A DNA stretch of 56,852 nt from an uncultured Acetatifactor sp. (GCA_934426825.1 CAKRYI010000017.1:1-56852), one strand, 5' to 3'. Counted from the stretch's first letter, positions 1-9,447 are shown. A program made the numbers and translations. Notes: generated from the sequence alone by a model not told the origin.

Positions 1-3000
1 TTGCCGTCGTATGTCAAATTGCCCGGTGCGGTAAAGACAAAATCTTTCGCCGCGGGATCTGCCTTTTTAATCTCGTAAGTTACATAGGCTGTCTTATTGC
101 CAAGGATGATGCTTGCGGTATAGGTGCCGGCATCGGTAGGCGCCTCAGCGAGGGTGTCGTTGCCCTTTCTATAGGTAACACTCGGTTCATCCGCCTGCCA
201 CTCAGCCTTATTCAGTGTTGCCTCTGCAGTTTTGCCATCGCCATAGACCTCATGCTCAGGCTTGCTGATGGTCACCATGCCTCCCTTAGAATTGGGACAG
301 CCGGTTACATTGCAGGTAGCCATAATGGTCCGATAGTCTGCACTCAGATCATATATCCAGTTATGTATGTGCACATTGAGGTACAGCTTGCCTTCATCCT
401 CTGTAACCACATAGCCCTTATCGGTCCCGTCAGGTTTAAAGATTTCGGTATAAAGCACCCAGCCGGACGCTCCGGTGGCAATCTGAATCGGAGTTTCGTC
501 GGTGGGACTCTTTTCAGTGGTCACACCAACGCTTGCGCCATTTGTCAGGCTGGAGTCAATGGTAATCATTGCCTTATCGTACAGGAAAACATTTTCCTTG
601 TCGTTGTTGGCAATATACGCCGAGTCGCCGACCGTCAATTTACTCGTTGAAACAACACTCACACCCGTTTCATTTTGGGTGATTGTACCATCGTACATAT
701 TGAAGATACTGTTACTGCCCATAAGTACACCGGTTGCAGTGTTCATAATCCCGCCATCGTACATGGTAAATGTACCGGCTTGGGATGTGTCGTTGGCAAT
801 CTGCACACCGGCAAAAGCATTGCAGCTGGAAGAAATCCGTCCGCCAGTTCCGCAGTCGCTCAGTGTCAGCGCGCCCGCCTTTTTAATGACAATCACCCCG
901 ACATACGGCGCCGATGTAGAGATCCGCTTTCCATTCAGGCAGAGGTTCACATCAGTTTCAATCTCAATCACGCCGCCCTTGCTCGTAACCTCATTCCCGT
1001 TGTATGTAATGGAACCACCATTCATCTCGATGGTATCCGCCAGATAATAATTACCTGCCGGGAGCGTATAGGTCATGTAGTATGCCGTCGTCGGATTCCC
1101 TTGGTCATCAGCGGCGCTGATCGCTTTAACCACACTTGGAACAGGCAGTGAACCATACATCAACTGCTGCGTGGTTGCATCATAAGTCAGAGGTGTCCAC
1201 AACGCTTGGCTGTGTTTCGACGACTCATGGTAGCAAGAATGGTCGCCGCAGATGGCATGCTCATGCAGTTCGTCCCCAGTCACATACAACCACAGCTCAT
1301 CCGGATCATTTTCGATAATCCACTTGTCGCATTTGTCGCTGCCATCATTTTCGATATCGAACTGACGGGCAATATTTTCATTCAGTTCAAGACCTGCGCC
1401 TGCCTTGGCAAACTTCACATAAAATCCTTCCGTGGGCATCTTTTCCAATGTCACCGGAATTTTGACATTAGTGTCCAAATTGCCGACAGTGATAACTGCG
1501 TCGCTGGACAGATAGACATTGTTTGCATCACCATCTTTCGTATTCTCGCTAATGTCCGGTGCGCCCTTCAAGGTGAAAGAGTGCCATTTACCCGCCATAT
1601 ATACGCCACCGCCGTTAGTGCTTGCCGTATTGTTTTTGATTTCGCCGCCATTCATGGTGAAATAGGTTGAGCCATGGCTGCCCACGCTCACGCCGCCGCC
1701 CGTGGCTGCGGCGTTTTCGGTAATGCTGCCGCCGTTCATGACGAATTTGGCACTGCCAGCACTCACGCCGCCGCCATCCGTACCGGCAGTATTGTTTTTA
1801 ATCTCGCCGGCGTACATGGTGAACGCAGAATCCCGACCGTTCGTACCCACACCACCGCCAACGCCGTTAGCCTTATTGCCGGAGATAACTCCACCGTACA
1901 GGTTAAAAATTCCGCCCGTGCCAATCGCTCCTTCTATATTTACGCCACCACCATATTCAGCCGTATTGCCGGTAATGCTGCCACCATACATATTGAACCG
2001 TGTGCCATCGCCATTGGAATACAGAAGCACACCGCTACCGGTCTTATCCGCAGCGTGGGTAATTGTACCAGCCGTCTGCTGACAGTCAGTCAGTGTGAAA
2101 GTTGTCTCGCTCACAACACTGCTGCAAACAATAGCGCTAAAATCCCCATTTGCCGTGATGGTGTTGCCATTCAGGCAGAGTTTCACATCCTTCGAGGTTG
2201 TTTTCCAATGTGAGGCTATGTAAATGGGATAATCCAGTGTGATGGAGCTGCCCAAATAATAGTTGCCGGCAGGCAGTTCGTAGCACGTGACATTCTGACC
2301 CTGATTAAAGTATCCTTCGTCTTGAGTTATCGTTGCCTTCAGCTCCGTATCGCCTATTTTCAGTTTGCCGTCATCGTCCATCCACAACTTCGTGAAAGAC
2401 ATCTGCGAATCAGTCGTGTGGTCGCCGACATCATGATGTTCCGTGCCACAGAGGTAGTGTCTGTGGGGTGCGGTCGTGGATAACTGCATCTCGTTGTTTG
2501 CAAGAACCGGATAGATACCATCTACGTCACCGGTAAAGCAATCCGCATCTTCTTCGTTCAGGGTATACCCCGTTGTCGCCGTAGCAATCGTCACAGGGCT
2601 GCCATCGGCAGGTGTATCCGCCGCGGACACGCCAATGCTGTGCACGCCGCCGGTGAGCTTTCCATTAATCTGGAATGTCTTGCCGGTCGTCAGATAGACA
2701 TTGTCCGGAGTGACTTGCCCTGAAGTGTCTTGGCGTGAATTGTTCAAGACCTGAGCGTCGTTAGCGATTTCAAAACCACTAAGCACATACACGCCACCGC
2801 CATTTCCTTTGATAACCTTGTTGTTAGTAATAGTACCGCCGTTCATGGTGAAAGTACCGGCGTTAGAACTATTGTCCTTCACATACACACCGGCTCCATT
2901 CTCTGCCATGTTATCGCTGATACTTCCACCGTTCATATTGAAAGTGCCGCCTAATACAAGTACACCGCCACCATAGTTATTTTTCCATGAACTCGTCGAT

Positions 3001-4325
3001 TCAATATAGGCTGAGTTTCTGCTGATAGTCGCCTTGCCATTCACAGTGAACGTAGCATTCGCAGACACAAACACACCGCCGCCGTAACCTCTTTCACTCA
3101 GCGAACGATTGTCACTGATGGCTGCATTGTCATTCATGGTAAACTCGCCACCCGAAGCATATAAGCCGGCACCACCGCAAGCACTGCCGGTGCACATGTT
3201 GCCGGTAATCTGTGCATTGTCGGACATGGTAAAACTAACTTTGCCGCCGGTGCATTCCATATGTACGCCGCCGCCAAATCCGTTTGTCGTATTATCAGTA
3301 ATCTTCGCATTGCCGGACATGTCGAAAGAGCTCCCGACGCCATTCAGATTCACACCGCCACCACTTTTATGATTAGCTGCAACATTGCCGCTGATGGCTC
3401 CACCGGGCATGATAATCTTGCTTTGGGTAGCTCTTACACCTGCGCCCGCCGCAGTGTCGTTATAGTTACCGCAGATAGTACCTCCGTACATGGTGAAAGT
3501 ACCGTTTCCTCCCATAAATATGCCGGAGCCATTCTTCCCACTGCTGTGGGTGATAATACCACCGGTAACCGTAGTGTCTCCGCCCGTCCCAACAGGCTCC
3601 CACAGATTGTCCTTTTCTGTATTTTTCGTAAAATAATGTACGCCGCCACTGCTGTTGCAGTCAGTCAGCGTAAAACTGCAGCTGACAGGAACGGTAATCG
3701 CATCAACATCTGCGTTGACCGTGATGCTGTGACCGTTAAGGTCAAGTACAGTGCCGCTCTTCGGTTTCCATGTAGCATCGAGCGTCACGTCATTAGTCAG
3801 ATAGTAGTAGTCTGCATCCATGCCACTGGTCAGGTTAGAAACCGCTGTCCATGTTACGTTACTATGTCCATTCTCATCTGTGCATGCTACACCACAGACG
3901 GGGTGAATATGCTCGCCGTCCTGCACCGCCACAAACGTAGTCAGAGCCACGCAGATATTCTCATAGCGCGCCATATTCAAGCTTCCACGCTGTTCAGCGT
4001 TCAGTGCCGTCAAAGCCTCGTCAATGGCAATCAGCTGTGCCTGAAGCTCGTCCGCATTCTTTGCCGTCACCTCGTCCGGCAGGGCGTTAATCAGTTCCTG
4101 CGCCGCACGTACAGCCTCGTCTTTTTCTGCGTCCTGTACGCCTGTGTCCCCACCGCTGACATCTCCGTCACTGATACTTCCGGTGGTGTAGACTTCAGTG
4201 GTATTCTCACTGCTTGGTACTTCCTGTTCCGTTACTACACCCGTTTCCGCTGCAAACGCCACCGTGGGCTGCATGGAAAAGCAGAGCGTAAATGCCATGA
4301 ACAGACTCAGCACTCGTTTCTTCAT
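1..4325 (-). CDS. Giant secreted beta-helix surface protein (3' end outside window)
   Basis: About 1441 codons are open on the minus strand from an ATG at 4325 to the window edge with no stop, so the protein is C-terminally incomplete here. An AGGAGG site lies 10 bases upstream of the ATG. Residues 1-26 are a signal peptide (MKKR, hydrophobic core, cleavage after AFA). An Ala/Glu-rich helical stretch follows, then three similar modules. Each opens with a His/Cys motif (HIHPVCG, HRHYLCG, HEHAICG), continues with YYL and LCLNG strands and a TDC or SDC motif, and then repeats F-x-M-x-G-G-x-I and GGGV many times, as in right-handed beta-helix adhesins of gut Clostridia. The last visible part (YGDGKTAEATL, TYTASIILG) resembles an MBG/Ig-like domain. 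The role is probably adhesion or matrix binding at the cell surface; the ligand is unknown. A wall anchor would be encoded to the left of the window. Confidence 0.85.
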   Translation of the reverse strand, partial: MKKRVLSLFMAFTLCFSMQPTVAFAAETGVVTEQEVPSSENTTEVYTTGSISDGDVSGGDTGVQDAEKDEAVRAAQELINALPDEVTAKNADELQAQLIAIDEALTALNAEQRGSLNMARYENICVALTTFVAVQDGEHIHPVCGVACTDENGHSNVTWTAVSNLTSGMDADYYYLTNDVTLDATWKPKSGTVLDLNGHSITVNADVDAITVPVSCSFTLTDCNSSGGVHYFTKNTEKDNLWEPVGTGGDTTVTGGIITHSSGKNGSGIFMGGNGTFTMYGGTICGNYNDTAAGAGVRATQSKIIMPGGAISGNVAANHKSGGGVNLNGVGSSFDMSGNAKITDNTTNGFGGGVHMECTGGKVSFTMSDNAQITGNMCTGSACGGAGLYASGGEFTMNDNAAISDNRSLSERGYGGGVFVSANATFTVNGKATISRNSAYIESTSSWKNNYGGGVLVLGGTFNMNGGSISDNMAENGAGVYVKDNSSNAGTFTMNGGTITNNKVIKGNGGGVYVLSGFEIANDAQVLNNSRQDTSGQVTPDNVYLTTGKTFQINGKLTGGVHSIGVSAADTPADGSPVTIATATTGYTLNEEDADCFTGDVDGIYPVLANNEMQLSTTAPHRHYLCGTEHHDVGDHTTDSQMSFTKLWMDDDGKLKIGDTELKATITQDEGYFNQGQNVTCYELPAGNYYLGSSITLDYPIYIASHWKTTSKDVKLCLNGNTITANGDFSAIVCSSVVSETTFTLTDCQQTAGTITHAADKTGSGVLLYSNGDGTRFNMYGGSITGNTAEYGGGVNIEGAIGTGGIFNLYGGVISGNKANGVGGGVGTNGRDSAFTMYAGEIKNNTAGTDGGGVSAGSAKFVMNGGSITENAAATGGGVSVGSHGSTYFTMNGGEIKNNTASTNGGGVYMAGKWHSFTLKGAPDISENTKDGDANNVYLSSDAVITVGNLDTNVKIPVTLEKMPTEGFYVKFAKAGAGLELNENIARQFDIENDGSDKCDKWIIENDPDELWLYVTGDELHEHAICGDHSCYHESSKHSQALWTPLTYDATTQQLMYGSLPVPSVVKAISAADDQGNPTTAYYMTYTLPAGNYYLADTIEMNGGSITYNGNEVTSKGGVIEIETDVNLCLNGKRISTSAPYVGVIVIKKAGALTLSDCGTGGRISSSCNAFAGVQIANDTSQAGTFTMYDGGIMNTATGVLMGSNSIFNMYDGTITQNETGVSVVSTSKLTVGDSAYIANNDKENVFLYDKAMITIDSSLTNGASVGVTTEKSPTDETPIQIATGASGWVLYTEIFKPDGTDKGYVVTEDEGKLYLNVHIHNWIYDLSADYRTIMATCNVTGCPNSKGGMVTISKPEHEVYGDGKTAEATLNKAEWQADEPSVTYRKGNDTLAEAPTDAGTYTASIILGNKTAYVTYEIKKADPAAKDFVFTAPGNLTYDG

Positions 4326-4401
4326 AGACCTGAAACCTCCTCTTTTGAATCTCTTTGAATCTCTGCATTTTTCACAATGTACAAAATCAGACTATGCACC
4401 T

Positions 4402-4417
4402 TGTAAATGTATTTACA
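4402..4417. promoter_or_regulatory. Perfect inverted repeat, candidate operator
   Basis: TGTAAAT-GT-ATTTACA has 7-base perfect arms. It lies about 14 bases downstream of the -10 box of the surface protein promoter, just after the expected transcription start, a position where a bound repressor would block elongation. The regulator family is not identified. Confidence 0.4.
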
Positions 4418-4430
4418 TTTTATTATGCCC

Positions 4431-4461
4431 ATTATACCATAGACCTTCGGGGACAAGTCAA
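4431..4461 (-). promoter_or_regulatory. Promoter of the surface protein gene
   Basis: On the minus strand, TTGACT (4456-4461) is followed after 19 bases by TATAAT (4431-4436), which has an extended -10 element (TGG directly before it). The long spacer is compensated by the TG. The leader to the ATG at 4325 is about 100 bases and carries a tandem AGAGATTCAA repeat just before the ribosome binding site. Confidence 0.6.
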
Positions 4462-4542
4462 GTATTTTTGCAAAAAAATACCACCTTTTGCCTTCAAACA
4501 CGCAAAAAGTGGTATTTATATCAGCGCTCATGTACAACTCAA

Positions 4543-4954
4543 TCACTTTGCTGCTGCATACTTTCTCCTTCCATCCGGATATTTTAAAAAAGCCAGTTTC
4601 TTTTCTGTGTCGTAGCCGGCAATCGGAACTCCTTTTACCATCACCAGCAGCCCGCCAAAGATCCAGATATTGCCCACGCTGAGCCATGCGCAGGAGAGTG
4701 CGTTGACAAAGGGCTGATTACCGAAAATATTCAGTAGCAGCACCGCCGCCATACCCACAGGCATGAAAAATACCCAGCACCACTTCGGGTAGGGCGTGAA
4801 TCCTTTGGCAAAGGCTTTCATCCTCCACTCCCCAGCCCAAAATCAAATCTCCCACCAAATGCAGCACGGCTGAAAACAGTCCGATGGAAAGCAGTTTTTG
4901 AATACGCTACCAGTCTAACTGGCGGCTGATTCCTATGTCGTTAAAATCACTCAT
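4543..4954 (-). pseudogene. DUF6796-type membrane protein remnant, internal deletion and nonsense codon
   Basis: The ATG at 4954 has a good AGGAG site and starts a recognisable N-terminus (MSDFNDIGISRQLDW). TAG then replaces a sense codon, and the frame continues with RIQKLLSIGLFSAVLHLVGD up to about 4830. From 4821 a different frame gives the C-terminal part (KAFAKGFTPYPKWCWVF onward, about 90 residues with two membrane segments). From memory of the family the intact protein is about 230-260 residues, so the middle is missing and the ends are joined out of frame. It is a relic with no expected product. The family name rests on recall of conserved segments, not on a search. Confidence 0.7.
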
Positions 4955-4993
4955 TTTTTTCTCCTCACTGCGCAATCGCGCCTTATAACGGTA

Positions 4994-6055
4994 CTACCGG
5001 TTTCTCCGGTAGCCCTGTTCGTCCCGGTATTCCGGGTGCTCCTTTAAATATCCGTCCCTGTCGCCGTATATGGTATAATCGCACTTGCAGCCGTTGGAGC
5101 AGGTGGTTTTACGCACCAAACGGGCATGAATCAGCTCCATTGCTTCAAAATCGGGATTGCACAGCGCCGGCATGACCTCCAAGAGTCCATGCTTTTGGCA
5201 AATTCTGCGGTAGGACATTCCGTAAATTCGTAATAAATGGGCTTATCCTTCTCAAAGGGTGCGACATTCATCTGAAAATCGCCCCACTTGTCACACTGCT
5301 TCTTGGCATTTAAAAAAGCGCGGTACATGAGTTTTTTGAAAAGCGGACGGTTGCAGTCCACAAATTTCATCTTGCGGAATGCGGTCAGCATCAGGTTGCC
5401 CTCCATCTCTTCAATCTCCGCAAGACTTGTGACCTCCTTGCAGACAACGTAATATGCCATGAGGGCTATGCAGTCGTAGTTGCCGCCCTTGCCGTTGTGA
5501 AAATTTTTGCTGACGCCGAGGTCGGTGCGCCAGTCTGAAAGGAAATCCACATATTGCTTTTGCACCCGCTCCCAGACAGCCTCCTGCTGCTTTTCCGGAT
5601 AGTGAAGCGCAATTTTCTGACGGTCATCATGTTATCCCCGACCTTTGCCAAAAAGCGGTAAAATCCTTTTACCGACGGGTCATCAAGGCTCTGATACCCA
5701 AGCATATAACCTTTGGTTGACACGCGAAGTCCCGGCGCCCAGCCGGAAAGCTCCTTTTTTGCATCCGCAACGGCAAAATAGGCTCCCACATCCTTGATTT
5801 TCGCATCTTTAATCCATGTTTTCAGCATCAGCTTTACCGCACTCTTTCCGGCAGCGTCGAAGACCAGAATAGTAAAACACTCCGGCGGCGAAAAATACTG
5901 CGCCGTCCGCGGCATCGATTTTCTCAAACCACGCCGTGTCATTCAAATCACAGGCAATATTTTCCTCCCGCCTGTCGGATAGTATGAAAGCAACTTTCCA
6001 ATCCACTTTCGGATATATGGGTTCCTCAAAGTTAGTATTTACTAACCATAGTGGT
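4994..6055 (-). pseudogene. ATC-hydrolase-like (PF14196-type) gene with three frameshifts
   Basis: Four consecutive minus-strand segments read as one protein only if the frame is changed three times. DWKVAFILSDRREEN to DGAVFF runs to about 5893. SPPECFTILVFDAAG to GDNMM runs to about 5630. QKIALHYPEKQQEAV to TECPTAEFAK runs to about 5200. QKHGLLEVMPALCN to the stop at 4994 is last. The first shift lies at a run of five T. The end (ECP, MPALCN, ELIHARLVR, CSNGCKCDYTI) matches the C-terminus of L-2-amino-thiazoline-4-carboxylate hydrolase family proteins, a set mostly of unknown substrate. No start codon with a ribosome site is left upstream of DWKV, so the 5' end is also lost. Neighbouring genes are intact, so sequencing error is unlikely for all three shifts. 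Confidence 0.75.
6031..6046. promoter_or_regulatory. Perfect palindrome, orphan operator-like site
   Basis: GTTAGTA-TT-TACTAAC has perfect 7-base arms. It lies upstream of the decayed ATC-hydrolase-like gene, where its promoter or start should be. TAGTA/TACTA palindromes are typical of HxlR/DUF24-type and some TetR-type operators, but no such regulator gene is in the window. Confidence 0.4.
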
Positions 6056-6058
6056 TTT

Positions 6059-6083
6059 AAAAAGCCGCCCTCGGCAGCTTTTT
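6059..6083 (-). terminator. Terminator after the alpha/beta hydrolase gene
   Basis: On the minus strand AAAAAGCTGCC-GAG-GGCGGCTTTTT forms a hairpin ending in five T, about 140 bases past the hydrolase stop. The plus strand also ends in a T run, so it may act in both directions. Confidence 0.65.
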
Positions 6084-6222
6084 CATTTCTCCGGTAATAT
6101 TATATATAGCACGCACGGAATTGACTTCCAATATAAATCCTGTCATTTTTCTTGATTTAATTCTTTGATTATTTTTTCCGGTGCAGGAAATGATTTCCGT
6201 CTATATTTCCTATTGCGGCAGA

Positions 6223-6978
6223 TTATAGCAGACTTTTTAGCCGCTCTGCCATTTCCTGCGGATGGAGGGTTGCCATGCCGGCGTGTCCCGTATTCTTAAG
6301 TTCTATGAACTCCACATGGGAAAAACATTCTTTTATGTATTCGATATTCTGTTTCCGGTCCTTCACTTCCTTGTCCCCATACCAATACTGGAAGCGTCCC
6401 CGATATTCGGGCAAGTGCTTTGGCATATCGTAATTATTGCAGGACTCAAACGTTCTCCAGATGGTTTTATAGCTCATAAAACGGAAAATATTTGCCATGT
6501 ACTTCAAGTCCTCTTTGCTGTATTCATCGGTGGAAAATGCTTTCTCCAAAAGTCCCAGTCCACCGATTTTTCCCATGGACATCATAAGAAAATCTTTGAT
6601 GGCAATAAATCTTGTGATAAGCCATGGCAGCTGATAGGGCGTGATTCCGCCGTCGCAAACGGTATTTTTGACTACAATTTTCTGGGTGGCAAGCAGGCGA
6701 AGCACTACGCTGCCGCCCATGGAACAGCCGTAGAGAACGTCCACGGTTTCGATATGGTGTGCGGTCAGCCAGTCTGCCAAATTATCCGCAATTTCCTCCA
6801 CGCTGGTATAATCTTCGCCAGGATTCTCTTCGTCATATCCGGGCAGTGCCGGGATAATCAGATGAAAGTCATCCTTAAGCAGCGGAATGACGTACTCAAA
6901 ATAGTCCCACATAACCGCCGACGGGTGTATTAATACCATTACTTTCTCTTTGTCCTGTCCGTATTCATGAATGGTCAT
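6223..6978 (-). CDS. Alpha/beta hydrolase
   Basis: A 251-residue cytoplasmic alpha/beta-hydrolase-fold protein without signal peptide. The nucleophile elbow is G-C-S-M-G (Ser86), with a probable acid Asp202 (YWYGDKEV) and His232 (NTGHAGM), giving a full triad. The oxyanion-hole region is the LIHPS segment near residue 17, and LPGYDEE near 45 is typical of the esterase/lipase-like branch. AGGAGG lies just ahead of the ATG. The substrate cannot be told from sequence. It follows endonuclease IV on the same strand after about 45 bases and may share its transcript; a hairpin at 6059-6083 ends the unit. Confidence 0.85.
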   Translation of the reverse strand: MTIHEYGQDKEKVMVLIHPSAVMWDYFEYVIPLLKDDFHLIIPALPGYDEENPGEDYTSVEEIADNLADWLTAHHIETVDVLYGCSMGGSVVLRLLATQKIVVKNTVCDGGITPYQLPWLITRFIAIKDFLMMSMGKIGGLGLLEKAFSTDEYSKEDLKYMANIFRFMSYKTIWRTFESCNNYDMPKHLPEYRGRFQYWYGDKEVKDRKQNIEYIKECFSHVEFIELKNTGHAGMATLHPQEMAERLKSLL

Positions 6979-7024
6979 GAAATTTCCTCCTGATGTTTGG
7001 TTTTTGCTTCATTTCTGTTTTTAC

Positions 7025-7891
7025 TTATTGCAGCAGCATCTGAATTTCCTGTTTATAGGGCGGTATGGTTTTCTTGTCCTCTCCCTCCGCGCAAAGATAC
7101 GGCGTCTCCAGTATTTTCGGAACCGCAAGAAACCGTTCATCGTGAACGATTTTCCGCAGAGCGTCCACTCCAATGGTGCCCTTGCCGATATTAGCATGGC
7201 GGTCCTTGTGGGAGCCGCAGGGATTGACGCTGTCATTCACATGAATAGCTGCAATCTGATTCAGCCCAATCACCTCGTCAAATTGGGATAATACCTTTTC
7301 ATAGTCCGAAACCAAATCATATCCCGCATCATTGACGTGGCAGGTATCAAAGCAGACTCTGAGTCTCTCCGGTTTGTGAACCCCGTCGTATATCATGCGC
7401 AGTTCCTCGAAGGTTTTGCCGATTTCTCCGCCTTTTCCCGCCATAGTCTCCAGTGCAATGTATACATCACTTTCGTCCTTATCCAGAACCATGTTCAGTC
7501 CTTTGACAAGCTGCGCGATTCCCGCTTCTGCGCCCGCCCCCAAATGCGAGCCGGGGTGAAGCACCAGAATTTTACTGTGGAGTGCCGCCGTCCGTTTTAT
7601 TTCTTTTGCCAAAAACTCCACCCCGAAATCAAAGGTCTCCGGTTTCACGGTGTTGGCAAGATTGATAATGTAGGGTGCGTGAATGACGATTTCCCGGATT
7701 CCGCATTTTTCGGCATATTCCAGTCCTGCCTCAATATTCAGGTCGGAAATTTCTTTGCGTCTCGTATTCTGCGGTGCTCCGGTATATATCATGAATGTGT
7801 TGGCACCGTAGCTTTCCGCCTCTTTCACCGAACCCAAAAACATTTCTTTTCCGGACATTCCCACATGGGAACCCAATAAAATTTCACTCAT
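7025..7891 (-). CDS. nfo: Deoxyribonuclease IV (AP endonuclease family 2)
   Basis: A 288-residue TIM-barrel endonuclease that cuts DNA 5' of abasic sites in base-excision repair. The start GSHVGMSG and the zinc-ligand motifs are in the expected order: VIHAPY, LVLHPGSH, ALETMAG, CFDTCHVNDAGYD, AIHVNDS, HKDRHANIG and LETPY. Together they account for the His, Asp and Glu ligands of the trinuclear Zn site of E. coli Nfo. Length is normal for the family. The start is supported by GGGAG 9 bases upstream. The gene lies 15 bases after the stop of the DUF6560-like membrane gene upstream and 46 bases before the hydrolase, suggesting a short operon. Confidence 0.95.
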   Translation of the reverse strand: MSEILLGSHVGMSGKEMFLGSVKEAESYGANTFMIYTGAPQNTRRKEISDLNIEAGLEYAEKCGIREIVIHAPYIINLANTVKPETFDFGVEFLAKEIKRTAALHSKILVLHPGSHLGAGAEAGIAQLVKGLNMVLDKDESDVYIALETMAGKGGEIGKTFEELRMIYDGVHKPERLRVCFDTCHVNDAGYDLVSDYEKVLSQFDEVIGLNQIAAIHVNDSVNPCGSHKDRHANIGKGTIGVDALRKIVHDERFLAVPKILETPYLCAEGEDKKTIPPYKQEIQMLLQ

Positions 7892-7906
7892 TTTTCTTTC
7901 TCCCGG

Positions 7907-8422
7907 CTATTTGCTTTTCTTTTTTTCGTTATTTTGAATCCCTTGTATGCTTTTTTGAGCGTTCTGCGCATCTTTTTGGAGGCGCTCCGTATTCTGATAT
8001 GCCCGCCCGAATTTGAACAGTTTCTTTCCGGCTGCATCATAAAAAGTAGTGACCATGTCCCAGCTTGTTCCATTCACTGCGTTCACATCATTGTGTATGT
8101 CGAAGGATTCCTCCTGTGTTTTGGATGTGCAAATATCCGACATACGATATTCTTTTTTCCAAAATCCGTTGTAATAAACGATTTTTCCTTTATATATCTC
8201 TACCCGTTTTGTAATGGAAAAAATGCAGACACACCCGACCAAGATAAAAAAGAGAATGCAGAACAGTACCGCACTGTAGTTTAATAATGTCTCACATTTC
8301 CCAATACCCCAAAAAGCACACATCACCGATGCGGCAAACATCAAAATAGAGAATATCCCACAAAATATCCGGTATCCCTTTTTCATACTAACACTATATC
8401 TGATTCCGTCCGCCTGTTCCAT
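7907..8422 (-). CDS. Small membrane protein, possibly DUF6560-like
   Basis: A 171-residue protein if the ATG at 8422 is used. That start has GAGG upstream and is preferred over an in-frame ATG at 8476 with no site. Two hydrophobic segments (IFCGIFSILMFAASVMCAF and SAVLFCILFFILVGCVCIF) form a hairpin near the N-terminus. A soluble domain with KIVYYNGFWKKEYR and DMVTTFYDAAGKKLFKF follows, reminiscent of PH-like membrane domains, and the C-terminus is Lys/Gln-rich. The function is unknown; the family guess is by resemblance only. It ends 15 bases before nfo. Confidence 0.65.
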   Translation of the reverse strand: MEQADGIRYSVSMKKGYRIFCGIFSILMFAASVMCAFWGIGKCETLLNYSAVLFCILFFILVGCVCIFSITKRVEIYKGKIVYYNGFWKKEYRMSDICTSKTQEESFDIHNDVNAVNGTSWDMVTTFYDAAGKKLFKFGRAYQNTERLQKDAQNAQKSIQGIQNNEKKKSK

Positions 8423-8499
8423 ATCGTTTTCCGTCCTCTGCAAGATATTTTGAAAAGTATAGACATAGCGTACCATAAATGTACGGGATTTTCATCGAA

Positions 8500-9447
8500 T
8501 TATTTGCGTATTTTATACATATTTTGTGCAGGCGCCCCAAAAATCCCGCTGTCCGCCAGTTGCTTTATACTCTGAATGACTGTATCATATGTCTCCGGTA
8601 CAAACAGTAACCCTAGCGTTATATTATTGTAATCGTCCCTGTAAACTCCGTTTTCAACTATTTCTTTCAAAATATCTGTCACACACACATCAGCCTTAGC
8701 CGACGGACAAATCGTTAGTTCCGAGCGTACCGCCCTTACCGCCGGAATCAGCCGAACCAATTCCTCCGTAATACCAATGGAACTTACAATCTTATAAATA
8801 TCGTACAAATGCCTTGAATGACGTTCCACCTCTCCCTGCATATAGTAATCGCATAAAGCGAATACTTTATCAGCCAATGTCCTTTCAATCGTCTGTGTTG
8901 TAATTTCAAAGGGCATTAAATTATAGGTCTCTGCCAAGTCCAGCCGGTTGATTTTATTCAAAAAACGATAAATATAATTATCCACCATACGTTTAGTTGT
9001 CGGGAAAGGCAACAGTGCCACATAAGTCTCAACCACCAGTTCCGGCTTGAGTATATTCGACCGTTCATACATGGACGGATAAGTTACCCTGTAACAATTA
9101 TAATGCCTGCGGCTTCTTGTCGCATCCAAATTCGTAACGGTAAAACCGAATTCATCCATTGTTTTTACAATGGCCCTTTTTAGTTTTTTCTTTCTGGCAT
9201 CTCCCGGCATTCCGGCTTCCGCCGTATAGGACAAATCAATGTCCTCTGAAAAACGCTCTAGCAATCCGTAACACTTTGTCAGTGATGTTCCTCCCTTAAA
9301 TACCATATCCTCTAATTTCTCTGATAAGGATTTAAGCGTAATGGTTACATAATAGTCCTTTTCAATTACATTACCCGGAATTGCAAGTTCATTGGAGGCG
9401 CCGACGATTAACTCTTCAAATATTTCCTTATCAAAGTGCAAATTCAT
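8500..9447 (-). CDS. abiEii: AbiEii-family nucleotidyltransferase toxin
   Basis: A 315-residue member of the AbiEii/AbiGii (DUF1814) group, the toxin of type IV toxin-antitoxin systems that can also give phage abortive infection. The nucleotidyltransferase signature is visible: VIEKDYYV (28-35), KGGTSLTKCYG (51-61) and FSEDIDLSY (66-74), which supply the GG/S and DxD nucleotide and metal sites. The later EITTQTIERTLADKVFAL segment is also typical. The start overlaps the end of the antitoxin gene by 17 bases, so the two are translationally coupled. The protein looks complete. Confidence 0.9.
   Translation of the reverse strand: MNLHFDKEIFEELIVGASNELAIPGNVIEKDYYVTITLKSLSEKLEDMVFKGGTSLTKCYGLLERFSEDIDLSYTAEAGMPGDARKKKLKRAIVKTMDEFGFTVTNLDATRSRRHYNCYRVTYPSMYERSNILKPELVVETYVALLPFPTTKRMVDNYIYRFLNKINRLDLAETYNLMPFEITTQTIERTLADKVFALCDYYMQGEVERHSRHLYDIYKIVSSIGITEELVRLIPAVRAVRSELTICPSAKADVCVTDILKEIVENGVYRDDYNNITLGLLFVPETYDTVIQSIKQLADSGIFGAPAQNMYKIRK

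Noticed and set aside
252..4358. Many plus-strand reading frames over 1-4325
   Set aside because: They are antisense to the open minus-strand surface protein frame, which has a signal peptide, regular repeats, promoter and ribosome site.
4914..4922. Amber codon in the DUF6796 relic read as pyrrolysine or recoded
   Set aside because: The same gene has lost its middle and changes frame, so simple decay is enough.
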